A stretch of 64,000 nucleotides of DNA from Fremontodendron californicum (lineage: Eukaryota > Streptophyta > Magnoliopsida > Malvales > Malvaceae), in NCBI GenBank assembly GCA_030761205.1, contig JAULJL010000040.1, positions 11,722,103 to 11,786,102 of the forward strand, written 5' to 3'. The notes below the pieces were generated by a model. The model was not told the origin of the DNA. It did no database searches and saw nothing but the letters and a program-made list of their open reading frames with translations. Made by a program: the position numbers and the translations under genes. Within the stretch, counting starts at the first letter, position 1. Each line of letters starts with the position of its first letter. Shown one piece after another: positions 11,315 to 22,290 of the stretch.

Positions 11315-11989
11315 CTTCTTTTTCTTTTCTTTTCCCTCCGACCAAATCAAAAACCAAACCAATCAAAAACACAACCACAAAAAAAAACAACTTTTTGGGT
11401 TTGTTGGGTTTAACGTTATTTGCAAAGCAAGACAATGAAACTGGAACTGGAACTGAAATCAAACACTCTTTTTTTTTCTTTCTGCCAAAGTGTTTTAAAA
11501 CTGCAGTAAATCTCTCTATCTGAAGTTTGAATGACAGGCGAAAAGGTCGGGTCTGGTGAAACGGTCTTTTTTTTTTTTTTTTTTTTTGCAGTGGGGATTT
11601 TGTTTTGTTCTTATTTACTATGATATATATGAGAATTGAGGATTTTTAATTTTGTTAACGAAATTCAGTTTCACTTCCAGAGTTGAGAGAGAGAAAGAGT
11701 CAGAGTTGGTCGCGGTCTTTCCGCCGATTGAACCGCTCTCCCATCGGCCATCACAGTTCACGAAGGCTAAGCCCCGCTTGTTTCAGCTCAACCGAACCCA
11801 TCCTTGGCTGCTTAGTTTTTTTTTTTTTGGCCCTCAGGCTGCTTAGTTTAGTCCCTACTATTTTAGGTTTTAAGTCCAATTTCCTTTTTCTTTTGAATCC
11901 AAAAAATTCATATATTATAAATTTATATTTGATACACTCTTAGTGGTGGAGAGAAGAAAGAGAAAAACTAGAATAAATTCATCTTAGAT
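11315..11989. other. Alba 5' UTR/promoter side and intergenic DNA
   Basis: Upstream of the Alba ATG on the minus strand. It contains pyrimidine-rich stretches (11316-11340), poly-T at about 11567-11587 and a moderately GC-rich patch at 11680-11800. No convincing TATA box or second gene was identified. Short open frames here are uninterrupted by chance and lack recognisable motifs. Confidence 0.4.
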
Positions 11990-12230
11990 CAAAATTGAGG
12001 GTTGAAAATGATTTCGAAAAAAAAAATGGAATCGCCATCGATCTTTTTTTGACTAGGTGTGATCGGCCAACTATTAAAACCAGTTTTAATAAAACATTTT
12101 AGAAAAACCAATTTCGAAGTCTGCGCTTTAAACTAGAGAAAACGAAAAGCAAGTTCGTGAGTCGGTTACGTGTGAAAAAGGATTAGCACCCCCACAACGC
12201 CTGTATGATTTTAATAAAATGAGGTTATTC
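11990..12230 (-). repeat. Tat-type LTR 3'-end fragment, minus orientation
   Basis: Matches the outer part of the LTR at 49540-49770 in the same orientation: TAGGTGTGATCGGCCA, CTATTAAAACC, CGGTTACGTGTG and GGATTAGCACCCCCACAACG. It is a remnant without coding sequence. Confidence 0.7.
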
Positions 12231-12580
12231 CTAAGTTAAAATAATTTATGAGTTCTCTGTTGGGTCTGCCGGGGAGGATGCCACCAATTATCATTAACAA
12301 CGGAATATTTTTTTTTTTTCAAAACGAGGGTGATTCGAAAATTTTCAAAATAAACACAAATTTCTCTGTTTTGCCGGGTCTGCGGAGAGACATGGAAAGT
12401 TTTATATTAATAAATTTCAGATCATTTTCAAATAAAATGGGATTTTTTTAATGAGAATTATTTTTAAATGCCGAACTTAAAATCGATTTTCATCGAGACT
12501 CGAGATAACACATGACTAATAAGGTACCGTTTTATACGGACGTTGTGGGGGTGCTAATCTTTTTAATATTTTTCTTTTAT
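12231..12580 (+). repeat. Tat-type LTR 3'-end fragment, plus orientation
   Basis: Matches the plus-oriented LTR at 63665-64000: GAGTTCTCTGT, ATTATCATTAA, CGAGATAACACATGA, GTACCGTTTTATACGG and CGTTGTGGGGGTGCTAATC. Together with 11990-12230 it forms an inverted pair. Confidence 0.72.
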
Positions 12581-13827
12581 TTACTTAAAAAATTAAAATT
12601 TAATATATATAATAAAATAATAATTTTATCAAAATATTATATTTTGTACCTGTAACTTTAACATCTCATGTATTGATAAATCCACTATCTAAATAAATAT
12701 GTCTATTGTCTAATTATCAATAATTAATTTAAAAATTAAACCCAACCTATCGGGTTAGGACTTAGTGGTTAAGGTTAGTAGTTAGGGGTTAGGAGTTAGA
12801 GTTAGGGGTTAATAGTTAATTTTTTTAATAAGGCGTCAGTGTAGGATTCACTATCAGTGTATAGATCTATACACTGACACTGCATCAAATACAAATCTTT
12901 TTATTATTTCACCACTACTTACTTTGCTATGGTACTTTTTTTATTTAATAATTTACTTATTTATTATAAATCATGAATATAATTTTGATGCTAGTAAACA
13001 AAAATCTAATGGCTGATATTCATCTTTGAGATGAGTCTTGGATCTGCATAAAATTAAGATGACCGCAGATTTGATCTATAATTTTTAAAATATCTAAATT
13101 CGTTTAATTTATAGGATATTTGAATTTATTTATCACTCATTTATTATCCGAGTTATTATTATTCGAATTCACATCTGATTTAAATAACAATATCTAGCCA
13201 ATATCTAAATTCATTAAGTATCTAAATTCATTAAATCAATTTTTTTTAAAATAAAAATATAAAATTAAATATGTAAACAGATATCTGATTCGAATATCCG
13301 AAATCGTTATCCGTATAAGTAAAGCGAATTCGGATAACAGATTCAGATATCCAACACTATCCGAACCAAAACGAATTCGAATATCAGGTAACCAAGTGTT
13401 CCTATTTGCATCTACTCCAAATCCTCTATGGATATATATTTAATATCCAAATTTAAAAATTATTTAAATCCGTAATATCCAAATCCGTAAAAATCAAATA
13501 ACATCATATATTCAAATTTTTACAATCCATTATCATTCCTAAACAAAATAAAGGTTCAAAATACACTCACATTCACATAATAAATTTACAAAATCTATCA
13601 GTACTATTATTTTAGGACATATTTTTACCCTGTGAATAAATAAATATGAATGTAAGGGAGTATGTTGTTTCAAGAAGAAAAAAGAATGATATTCGGAAAA
13701 AAAAGTTTGAAATTATGAAATTAATCTCTATATTCTGACTAAAATTAATTTAGTTCATGTACAATAATTTGAATAAATCAATTTTTTTTTTTTTTTACTT
13801 TTTATGATTTAAAATCTTGGTTTAAAT
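12581..13827. other. AT-rich intergenic DNA
   Basis: No gene seen. Notable items are a GTTAGGGGTTAGG-like degenerate run (12752-12815), a 22-bp perfect palindrome (12855-12876) and several ATATCCGAA/ATTCGGATA motifs at 13270-13400 that resemble an old inverted element. Confidence 0.4.
12855..12876. repeat. 22-bp perfect palindrome
   Basis: Half-site CAGTGTATAGA followed by its exact reverse complement, centred on AGATCT. Related GTCAGTGTA and ACTGACACTG words lie on either side. No function can be assigned. Confidence 0.7.
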
Positions 13828-14105
13828 TAGATCTGTCCAAAGATCGAGCTATTTGCTCGATTTGAATTGTGTCGGCCCTAGATATGATTTTTTATAATCC
13901 GAACTTGCTCGGCCCGATCAAAATTACTATTTATTGAATAAAATAATATTTTTAATTTAAATTTAATTATAAAAATATATATTAATATAAAAATAATTTT
14001 TAATATTTTTAAATAGTAATATGAGCTTTCAAGCCTTGGTCAAGCTTAGGTAAGGAAAAGAAAAAAAATTCGACCTAGATCCGGCTCGACCTATGGGTAA
14101 GTCTA
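13828..14105. mobile_element. hAT-type MITE, TAGATCTG family
   Basis: The left end TAGATCTGTCCAAAGATCGAG and the right end CGACCTATGGGTAAGTCTA are inverted-repeat related. Flanks GTTTAAAT and GTTCAAAC agree at 6 of 8 bases, and both differences are C/T. Related sequence lies at 48651 and 29796. Confidence 0.6.
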
Positions 14106-14733
14106 GTTCAAACGTTAACTCTGTTAAATTTTCACCGTTAACTTACTGACGTGGACTTTTTATCCACGTGGACTACTGATGTGAGATTTTCATGTCGAAA
14201 ATGCTACCTATTTCAAAAGAAAATTCACAATAAAAAAATTACGTAAAGGTATAGAATTGCTGCCAGAAGTCCAGCCGCAACAATTAAAGACTAGAACATT
14301 GTCTGATATAGTCGTTGCTTTGGGTTAAGAGGATGAAATGCCAACAATATCTGGTCTTCTTGAGCTGCAAGAAACAAAATCAGCCATTTTGTTGGTTCCC
14401 TCCACTTCTGGCTCTGTTGTTCCACAACTAAAAAGGAGCATTGAGTTTCGACATTTATGGTCTTCAGCAGGCAGGCTGAAGGCGGTGATAGTGGAAAGTT
14501 TTAGGATTTAGGTTTCGGCTCTTAGGTTTTTCATGGGATTTTAAGATTTAAATCGTGGGGGGAGGGTTATAATAAGACGAGGACAAGCAATGGAAGCCGT
14601 TTTGGCAACTGGTGATGGACGGAAGCGATTATGGATTGTTTAGGGTTTCGATTTTTAGGTTTTCAACTTTAGATCGAGGCTTTTCAAAGGGTTTTCGGGA
14701 AAACTAAAACTAGAAAATTGAAAAGGAGATTAA
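14106..14733. other. Intergenic DNA, nothing recognised
   Basis: Moderate base composition with several short open stretches between 14270 and 14700 but no recognisable domain. It could be an old gene remnant; no family can be named. Confidence 0.3.
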
Positions 14734-15915
14734 GGGTCCGTTTGTTTCACTGAAAATGTTTTACGAAAAATAATTTCTGTATTTTTTGATGTTTGGTTAG
14801 CGGAAAATTAATTAGTCAACAAAAAAGGTTTGCTGGTCAATGGAAAATAAGGGCTCTTTTTTGGAAATTGTCTTTCGCTTTTCAAAAAAGGAAGACAATT
14901 TTCGAAAAAAAACTGGAATAAGTAGGGCTACTCGAATAGAAATTTGGACATCATATTTTAGATCAAAATTTGACTTGACTCGAGCCAAATATTATTGTAT
15001 TAATAAAAATATTTATTTTTTAATTATAAAAATATAAAAATATTTTAATATTATAATTTTCAATATTTTATTTAAATATTATTAAACCTGCATATTTATA
15101 TTTTAATTATATAATCTTATATCTAATAATAAATAATAAATTATTAATATAATGACTATCATTTATTATTTTAATAAAAATATTATTTCATATAACAATA
15201 TCATTATTTTAATAATAAATTGTAACACTGTAAATATTTTAAATTTAAATAATATTTTTAATATTTTATTGAAAAATGTTTTTATATTACTATTTTAATA
15301 ATACATATATATAAATTATACTTTATAAATATTTAATAATAAATGTTTTTAGTATAAAAGATTATTATTTTAATAGTATAAATATTAATTAATAGAAATA
15401 ATATTTTAATAATTATTAGAACACTTTAAATATTTTAAAATATTAATATAATTAATGTTTTAATAATAAATAATATTATTAGAAATAATAATATTATTTT
15501 TTAATTTTTAATAATAAATATTTTAATATTTATGCCATATTACTATTTGAAAAATGTAGAAGTGATATTTTAATAATAATTATAATATTTTAAATATTAA
15601 TATAATTAATTTTTTAATAATAAATAGTATTATTTTAAGCATTTAATATTAATATAATATTTTAGTATTAAATATTAATATTAAAATATTAATATTTTAA
15701 TAAGAAATCATTTTTAATATTTTAATCATTAATATTTAATATTTATGTCAATATTGATATTTGAAAAAAATAGATTTTCCAGAAAATAACCAAACAACAG
15801 AAAATATTTTTCAGTAAATCAACCAAATATCAAAAAATCTCTACTTTTTCGAAATTTTTTTACATTTTTCAAAAAATATTTTCCAGAAGCCAATTTCTGC
15901 GAAAAAAATGAACCC
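14734..15915. mobile_element. Tourist-like (PIF/Harbinger) non-autonomous element
   Basis: Begins GGGTCCGTTTGTTTC and ends AAAATGAACCC, flanked on both sides by TAA (14731-14733 and 15916-15918). The subterminal GAAAATGTTTT and AATATTTTCC words are inverted as well. The core (15000-15770) is extremely AT-rich with AATATT repeats and carries no ORF. Confidence 0.65.
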
Positions 15916-16030
15916 TAAGAGGAGTCTGGAAACTTATTTTGGTGAAGATTCGACACGACTAGCGGCGGCCAGGGACGAAGGACATGACAGCCAACAGTCG
16001 TATTTTGGGTTTACAAAGCTATCAGTTTGA

Positions 16031-16485
16031 TTTTAGAATAAGGGTGTAATCGAGCTGAGTCGAGCTCGACTCGAAATTTGAGGTTCGAAGTTCGATTCGA
16101 ACTTTGATTGAGTTTCATTTTTTAAAATTTGAGCTCGATTCGAGATAAAATCGAATTGTTCGAGCTCAATCGATTAGGATCGTTTACCTAGTAAAAAATG
16201 AGTTTGATTTCCATGCTCGACTTCAAATTCGATTATTTGTGCTTAAGTTAAAGTTCGAATTGAGTTTTTTTTAATACTAATTAAAAATAAAAAAATATAT
16301 ATTAAAAATAAAAAAGCTCGATTAGGCTCGCGAACTACTCGAGTCAAGTATTAGGATACTCGAATTCGGCTCGTTTGATAGCTCAAGCTCGGCTCGACAA
16401 TGATCGAGTTGAATTCGAGTTATTTTCGAGCCGAACCCGAGTAACTTGCGAACACAGATGTCTCATTTACACCCATATTCTAAAA
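16031..16485. mobile_element. MITE-like element with 20-bp inverted ends
   Basis: TTTTAGAATAAGGGTGTAA at 16031 is mirrored by TTACACCCATATTCTAAAA ending at 16485. The interior is rich in TCGAGCTCG and GAGCTCGA words, which makes it strongly self-complementary. No target duplication was identified outside these ends. Confidence 0.55.
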
Positions 16486-17036
16486 GGAATTCTAGAGAGA
16501 GAAAAAAGGTTGAAAATGAAACCAAAACAATTGAAATTTAATGGTGATCAGAAACTCACCGTTTTGGGTGAAGAAAAAGAAAAAAACAAACAAAGGAGAG
16601 AGAAGGCATGCATATTTCAGCAAAGTCAATGTCATGTCAGCAAATTAATATCCACGTCAACAACTTTAATGATAAAATTTAATAGAATTAACTTTTGGAT
16701 TGAAATTTCAAATTCTAAAATATATAGGAACTTGATTTGTTTAAATTATTATACAAAAATTAAATTCTGACATAGACTAATTTCATAATTTAACCCAAAA
16801 AAAAAAAAAAAAAGAGCGAAAATGGAAAAAGAAATTAGAAAAGAGGGACAATCTAATGATTAATTAAGAACCTATAATTTCGACTTTAGGGTCTCATGTT
16901 CACATTTTAAAAATGAAGAGGTAGAATTTTGATACGAGCCTAAATCACAGGACCAAGATTTACACAGGAAAAAAAAAAAGGAAAAGAAGAACAGAGTTAA
17001 GAGTCAAGGAGAATAACTTGCAGAAAATCCTTGACG

Positions 17037-17688
17037 TGTCGAGATTAAGGCTGATTCTGAGCTTCCACAAACTATTGACGTGTTGCTTAATGATGGTACT
17101 GTTGTTACAGTTCAGGTGGAAGTTCCTTGGCTACCGCAGAAGTGTTCTTATTGTAAAATTTTTGGTCACATTGATAAGCTCTGTCCCAAAAAACCTGTAG
17201 TAGCTTCAGAGAAAGTTGGGATGCCAAAGGTTCAGACTGACAGGGGAAGAGTAGAAGAAAGTTGTAGAGGACATGAGGATAAAAGTTACTACCCAGAAGA
17301 GAGTAGCAAGGGTCATGAAGTATTCACTGATCAGGCTATTAAGGCAGGCAATGTACAAGCTGTTGTTGATGGTGATAAAAGAAGTGATAGTATTACTAAA
17401 TCCTCTTTCAGTCAGGCTGCAGGTCAATTAACAGCAAGCTCTAGTTCTTTCAATAGATTTGCTATCTTGGAGCAGAATGATGACACCGAGAAGGACAATG
17501 TTTCGGTTGGTCATAAAGACACCACTGAGAGTGCGAGTTGCCAAAGACAACCTAGAGCAGCTTCTGCTGGTGTTGCAGACTTAATGAAAACACTGAAAAG
17601 CAAGAGGAAAGGGCCAATTGAAAAAGGTAAGAGAGATAAGGTAGTCTTATCTACCTCGCGAGGTAATTCTCCCCTAACTTCTCATTGA
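17037..17688 (+). pseudogene. LINE ORF1, C-terminal part (zinc-knuckle protein)
   Basis: ORF1 proteins of plant L1 elements bind the element RNA. The reading frame enters mid-protein (VEIKADSELPQTIDVLL), continues to VPWLPQKCSYCKIFGHIDKLC, a CCHC knuckle with C-x2-C-x4-H-x4-C, then a long hydrophilic tail ending at TGA 17686-17688. The N-terminal half is missing because the insertion is 5'-truncated. It overlaps the ORF2 start by four bases. Confidence 0.8.
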
Positions 17689-20600
17689 ATTTCTTATTTT
17701 GGAATGTTAGAGGATTAAACAATCCTCTAAAACAAAGAGAAGTAGTTAGGAGGATACAAAGACTGAATGTGGAAGTAGTTTGCCTATTAGAAACTAGAGT
17801 CAAGGAGAATAACTTGCAGAAAATCCTTGACAAGAATTTTCCTAGTTGGAATCTTTATCACAACTATTCAAAGCCTATAATGGTAGGATCTGGTTCCTAT
17901 GGAATAATCACCTGCAGGTGGACTTGATGACAGTTACAAGTCAAAGCATCACTTGTAAATTCACCCTCAATGAACATGAAGTTTACCTTACTGCTGTTTA
18001 TGCTAGTAATGAGGGATCTGATAGACGTAGCTTATGGAGACACCTTCACTCCCTCCACTATTCTATTTCAAATAACCCTTGGCTGATTGCAGGCGACTTC
18101 AATACTATTGCTTCTCCTTCTGAGAGTTCTAACTCTATTGGCTCCCACTCTTTGAACTATGATATTACGGATTTCAGGGAATGTTTGCAGCAGCTGTCTA
18201 TCTTTGATCATGCATTTTCTGGTCCTCTCCTCACTTGGACAAATAATCAAATTGAGGGCTTCATTGCTAAAAAGCTTGATCGAGTTCTTATAAATGAAGC
18301 GTGGCTCTCTTGCTTCTCCAATTCTTATGTTGAATTCCTTGCTCCAGAAATTTCCGACCACTGCCCTGCTCTGGTGAAGCCATGCTTACTCAGACACTCC
18401 CCACCAAAGCCATTCAAGTTCTTCAATCACTGGGCTAGGCACTCTGAATTCTTGGAGGTGGTGGATTGCTCTTGGAAGGAACAGGTTTCAGGGACCCCTA
18501 TGGCTCGTCTTTTTAAGAAACTAAAGCGACTTAAGCAAGTTCTAAGACATTTCAATGTCACACACTTTGGAAGTATCTCAGATAAAGTGGCGATAAAAAG
18601 GAAAGAACTTGATTCTATTCAGATTGCTATGCTGGATCATCCCTCCACTGTTTTACTTGAAAAGGAAAGAGCAGTATCACAGGAATTCATTGAATTACAG
18701 CTTGCTGAAGAGAGTCATTTCAGGCAAAAATCAAGGGTACAATGGATCCAAGAAGACGACCAGAATACCAGATTCTTTCACCGGATGGTAGCAGCCAAAC
18801 ACTCTAGGAATACAATTAGAGTGTTGTATGATGAGGAGGGTAAAAGGCTTGAATCCTACTCACAAATTGTTGATAACTCAGTTTCCTACTTTATCAAAAC
18901 TCTAGGAACAACTGATGCTAATGTCACTAGCAGCTCCAAAGAATTCCTGGAAGAACTTCTACAGGTTTCCCTCACTGAAGATGAACAAGCAAGCTTAAAA
19001 AAAGAAGTGACTACGGAGGAAATCAAGAAAGCTATGTTTGCCATCAAAGGGGATAAGGCCCCTGGTCCAGATGGGTACACTTCTCATTTCTTCAAAACTT
19101 CTTGGGACATTGTAGGCGATGACTTGACAGCTGCTGTGCTTAGTTTCTTCAATTCTGGTGACCTTCACCCAGCTTTCAATTCCACTATCATTGCTCTTGT
19201 GCCTAAAAGTCAAAGTCCTAGAAGCATTAAAGATTACAGGCCCATCTCTTGCTGCTCAGTGGTTTACAAATGTATAACTTCAATTCTGGCTACCAGGCTA
19301 AAGCAATACCTAGGCTCCCTTATCAGTCATAATCAAAGTGCTTTCATAGTGGGCAGAAGCATTACAGATAACATCCTTATGGCCCAGGAACTGGTGAGAG
19401 GATATAATAGATCCTCTCTCTCCCCAAGGTGTGCTCTCAAGGTGGATCTTCAAAAGGCCTTTGACACTTTGAATTGGGATTTTATCATTACTGTTCTTGA
19501 TGCTATGGGATTTCCTAAGGAATTTGTTGAATGGATCAGCTGCTGCTTAACAACTCCCAGATTTTCATTGTCAATCAATGGAGGGCTAGCTGGTTACTTT
19601 CCAGGAGCAAGGGGTATTCGTCAAGGGGATCCCATTTCTCCCTACTTATTTGTTTTATCCATGAATGTGCTTTCCAAACTTTTGAACACTGCAGCTAGCA
19701 TGGGAGTTTTTGCATTCCATCCAAAATGCAAAAAGATTAGCCTTACTCATCTCTGTTTTGCAGATGATTTGCTTATCTTCACAAAAGGCAACCTGGAATC
19801 CATCTCTGGGGTTCAAAATATACTTCAAGCCTTTTATTCAATGTCAGGGTTGCAATTGAATTGTGCCAAAAGTGAGCTATTCTCTTCAGGCTTAAACGAT
19901 GAATTTTTACAGCTGATCTCCCAAACTACTGGATTTAGGCTGGGATCCTTACCTATTCGTTATCTGGGGGTACCATTAGTCACTAGGAAGCTGACAGCCA
20001 GGGATTGCGCACCTCTTCTTGAGAAAGTGACAGCAAGAATAGGGAATTGGTCTGCTAAGTTGCTTTCATATGCTGGAAGGCTTCAGCTCATCCAGTCAGT
20101 TTTGTTGAACATTCAGAATTACTGGACCAGACACTTCATACTGCCAAAATTTGTCCTGAATAAGCTGAACCAGTTGCTCACAAGGTTCCTTTGGACTGGT
20201 AGTGACTCATCTGCAAGAGGGGCAAGAGTGGGTTGGCAGGATATTTGTCTCCCAAAGTCTGAAGGAGGCCTGGGCATTAAAAACCTCTTCTTTTGGAACC
20301 AGGCATGTTTTCTGCAGCATATATGGGCCTTGTTCTTCAGTTCGGGCTCTCTGTGGATAGCTTGGATCCATGCTTATGTTCTCAAGGAAAGGTCATTTTG
20401 GGAGCTTACTGAAGCTCAGGGTAATAGTTGGACCTGGAAAAAACTCTTAAAATTGAGGCACTTGGCCAACCAGTTCATTAGCCATCAGGATGGAAGATGG
20501 ATTTGGAAATTCCCTGGAACCACATTCTCAGCTGCAAAAGTGTGGCAGGATATTAGACCAAAGAAGCAGAAGGTTCAATGGGATAGACTTTTGTGGTATT

Positions 20601-21109
20601 CTCATCATATCCCTAAACATTCTCTTATTTCCTGGATGACCATTTTGAACAGATTGCCTACAAGCATGAGACTTCTGAGCTGGGGGTTCGAGGTAGATGT
20701 GAATTGTAAGCTTTGCCTCTCTGAACAAGAGACCCGGGATCACTTGTTCTTTGAATGTAGCTTCTCCAAATCTGTTTGGTTGCAGGTAATGCAGTCATGT
20801 CAGTTGCAAGTACGAAGTTGTAGTTGGAACAATGTGCTTGAATGGGCTATGCTGAAGCTCAAAGGTAGATCATTGCTTACAACTATTCTCAAGCTTGCTT
20901 GGAATGCAACCATTTACCATGTCTGGAAAGAAAGGAATAGAAGGATACATGGAAGTCCATGCAAGTCTCCATTGCAGGTTTTTGAAACCATTAAAGAGGA
21001 GATCAGATTCAAGTTGGTAGGCTTAAAAAACTTAGAACTTGATAATGTAAATGCTAACCTTTGTACTGATTGGGGCTTGAGCAACTCTATTTTTCTTTCA
21101 TTGATGTAA
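17685..21109 (+). pseudogene. LINE ORF2: endonuclease, reverse transcriptase, zf-RVT (frameshifted)
   Basis: ORF2 nicks the target and reverse transcribes the LINE RNA. It starts MNFLFWNVRGLNNPL, typical of the apurinic-type endonuclease domain. At about 17870-17885 the frame shifts by one base, then stays open for over 1,000 codons. Motifs in order: LIAGDFNTI and ISDHCPALV (endonuclease), KAPGPDGYTSHFFK, KDYRPISCCSVVYK, CALKVDLQKAFDTLNWDF, GIRQGDPISPYLF, LCFADDLLIFTKG (RT active site) and CKLCLSEQETRDHLFFECSF (C-terminal zf-RVT). Apart from the single frameshift the catalytic motifs look intact, so the insertion is not very old. Confidence 0.9.
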
Positions 21110-21397
21110 AGCTACCTGAGTAGCATGTTCTTCAGTTTTGATGTAGCAGAGATATTCTCTGCTTCTTGGATATATAAATCGACACTTATCCAAAAAAAAA
21201 TAGTCAGGAAGAAAGAGAGCGAGAGGAAGGGAGAGAATTCATAATCTTTTCATTTATGTCTACTACAAGGTCACAGCATATGTTTTATACAGTAACAACC
21301 TGTAAAGGAAAATAACGAAAATAATAAAAATGCCACTATCAGAAATATACGGTAAAACGCAGCACTTTCATTAGACTTTTTGAATAGGCTTGCATCA

Positions 21398-22290
21398 ATA
21401 CCCCCGTTGAAAGCAATCCTTGTCCTTAAGGATTGAAAGTGCGATACTTGTGATACCTTCATCCCAGTTACCAGCAATCCAGCTAATTCCCTCAGGGCAT
21501 CAATGCTATCAGCTCTTTCAATTTTGATCTTGTTCTTCATTCCTGTAATGTTGAAGTCATTGCTGGTTCTGGAGACATTTGAGTTTTCTTTACTTAAGAA
21601 GATGCTGAGGATTGAACATTGAGAGGCATCACTTTTCATTATGAATCCAAAGAGGTTGAGCAGTACTGATGCATTCTAGGATCCTTTAGAACTGCCATTG
21701 ACATATATGTTGCCCAATGATTTACTTATATTTTCTGGCTTTACCATTTGACAAAACTCTGTATTGTCATAGCATAAAGACAGGAGCACATCAATAGCAA
21801 GGTCTTGTTCTTCCTTATTACCAGCTTCCAAGATTGTGGCTATTGAACCACAAAAATTGGCTTCAGCAACTTCAATTCTAGCCTTCTCAATATTGCATAT
21901 ATTGTTTATAATCTCAATGCAATAGCCTGCAACATTTGGATCCTTAAGAAAAGAAACCAGCTTGGGGACATAACCCAAATATGCAATGTGGTAACCAACA
22001 TCACTGCCTTAGGAAATATTACGTAAGATCTTCAAAGCAAGCATGCAAAATTCTGTGAATGTTGTGTCAAGGACTTTTAGGATGGAAGGCAGAACGCCAG
22101 ATGACACAATTCTGGACTTAAAGTATTGTTGCCAGGATAAGACTTCCAGTATTGCAACGGACTCTCTAGCTGGTTCAGAATCCATCATTGATGCCAACAA
22201 ATAGATAACATCTTCATGACAGGAAGGTAACTCGATTCTGCTAGCACTGTTCAAAATCGCTAAAAGCACCTCTGCTCTTTTTGCATGTTT
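21398..22290 (-). pseudogene. Armadillo-repeat (U-box-type) protein fragment inside the retroelement
   Basis: In plant U-box E3 ligases the ARM repeats bind partners. In minus order the pieces read AEVLLAILNSASRIELP, SGVLPSILKVLDTTFTEFC, then YVPKLVSFLKDPNVAGYC, CNIEKARIEVAE, AGNKEEQDLAIDVLLSLC and LRELAGLLVTGMKVSQ. This pattern is like the ARM region of U-box proteins related to the PUB5/PUB45 group. Stops occur at 22009-22011 and 21676-21678. No U-box is present. It joins the amylase part directly near 22285, with a frame change, suggesting fusion by recombination between cDNAs or RNAs. Confidence 0.75.

Larger units (their letters stand above)
17004..21199 (+). mobile_element. L1-type LINE, 5'-truncated, inside the LTR
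   Basis: Contains the end of ORF1, a nearly complete ORF2, a short 3' UTR (21110-21190) and poly-A (about 21191-21199). No normal target duplication is visible; comparison with the intact LTR suggests a small target deletion. The first 32 bp belong to a 36-bp block (17000-17035) that is a copy of ORF2 sequence at 17796-17831, a template-switch signature at the 5' junction. Confidence 0.88.
16930..21397 (-). repeat. 3' LTR of the gene-carrying element, split by a LINE
   Basis: Two pieces, 16930-17003 and about 21200-21397, together match the right LTR (24614-24889). The left piece starts TGATACGAGCCTAAATCACAG and the right piece ends GAATAGGCTTGCATCA. Relative to the intact LTR, about six bases (GAGAAA) around the LINE junction are missing or absorbed in the LINE poly-A. 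Confidence 0.88.

Noticed and set aside
12752..12815. Interstitial telomeric repeat
   Set aside because: The GTTAGGGGTTAGG-like words are irregular and do not match the plant TTTAGGG repeat over several units.
16375..16770. 131-codon open frame
   Set aside because: It starts inside an inverted-repeat element and runs through purine-rich non-coding DNA; composition is lysine-rich by base bias.
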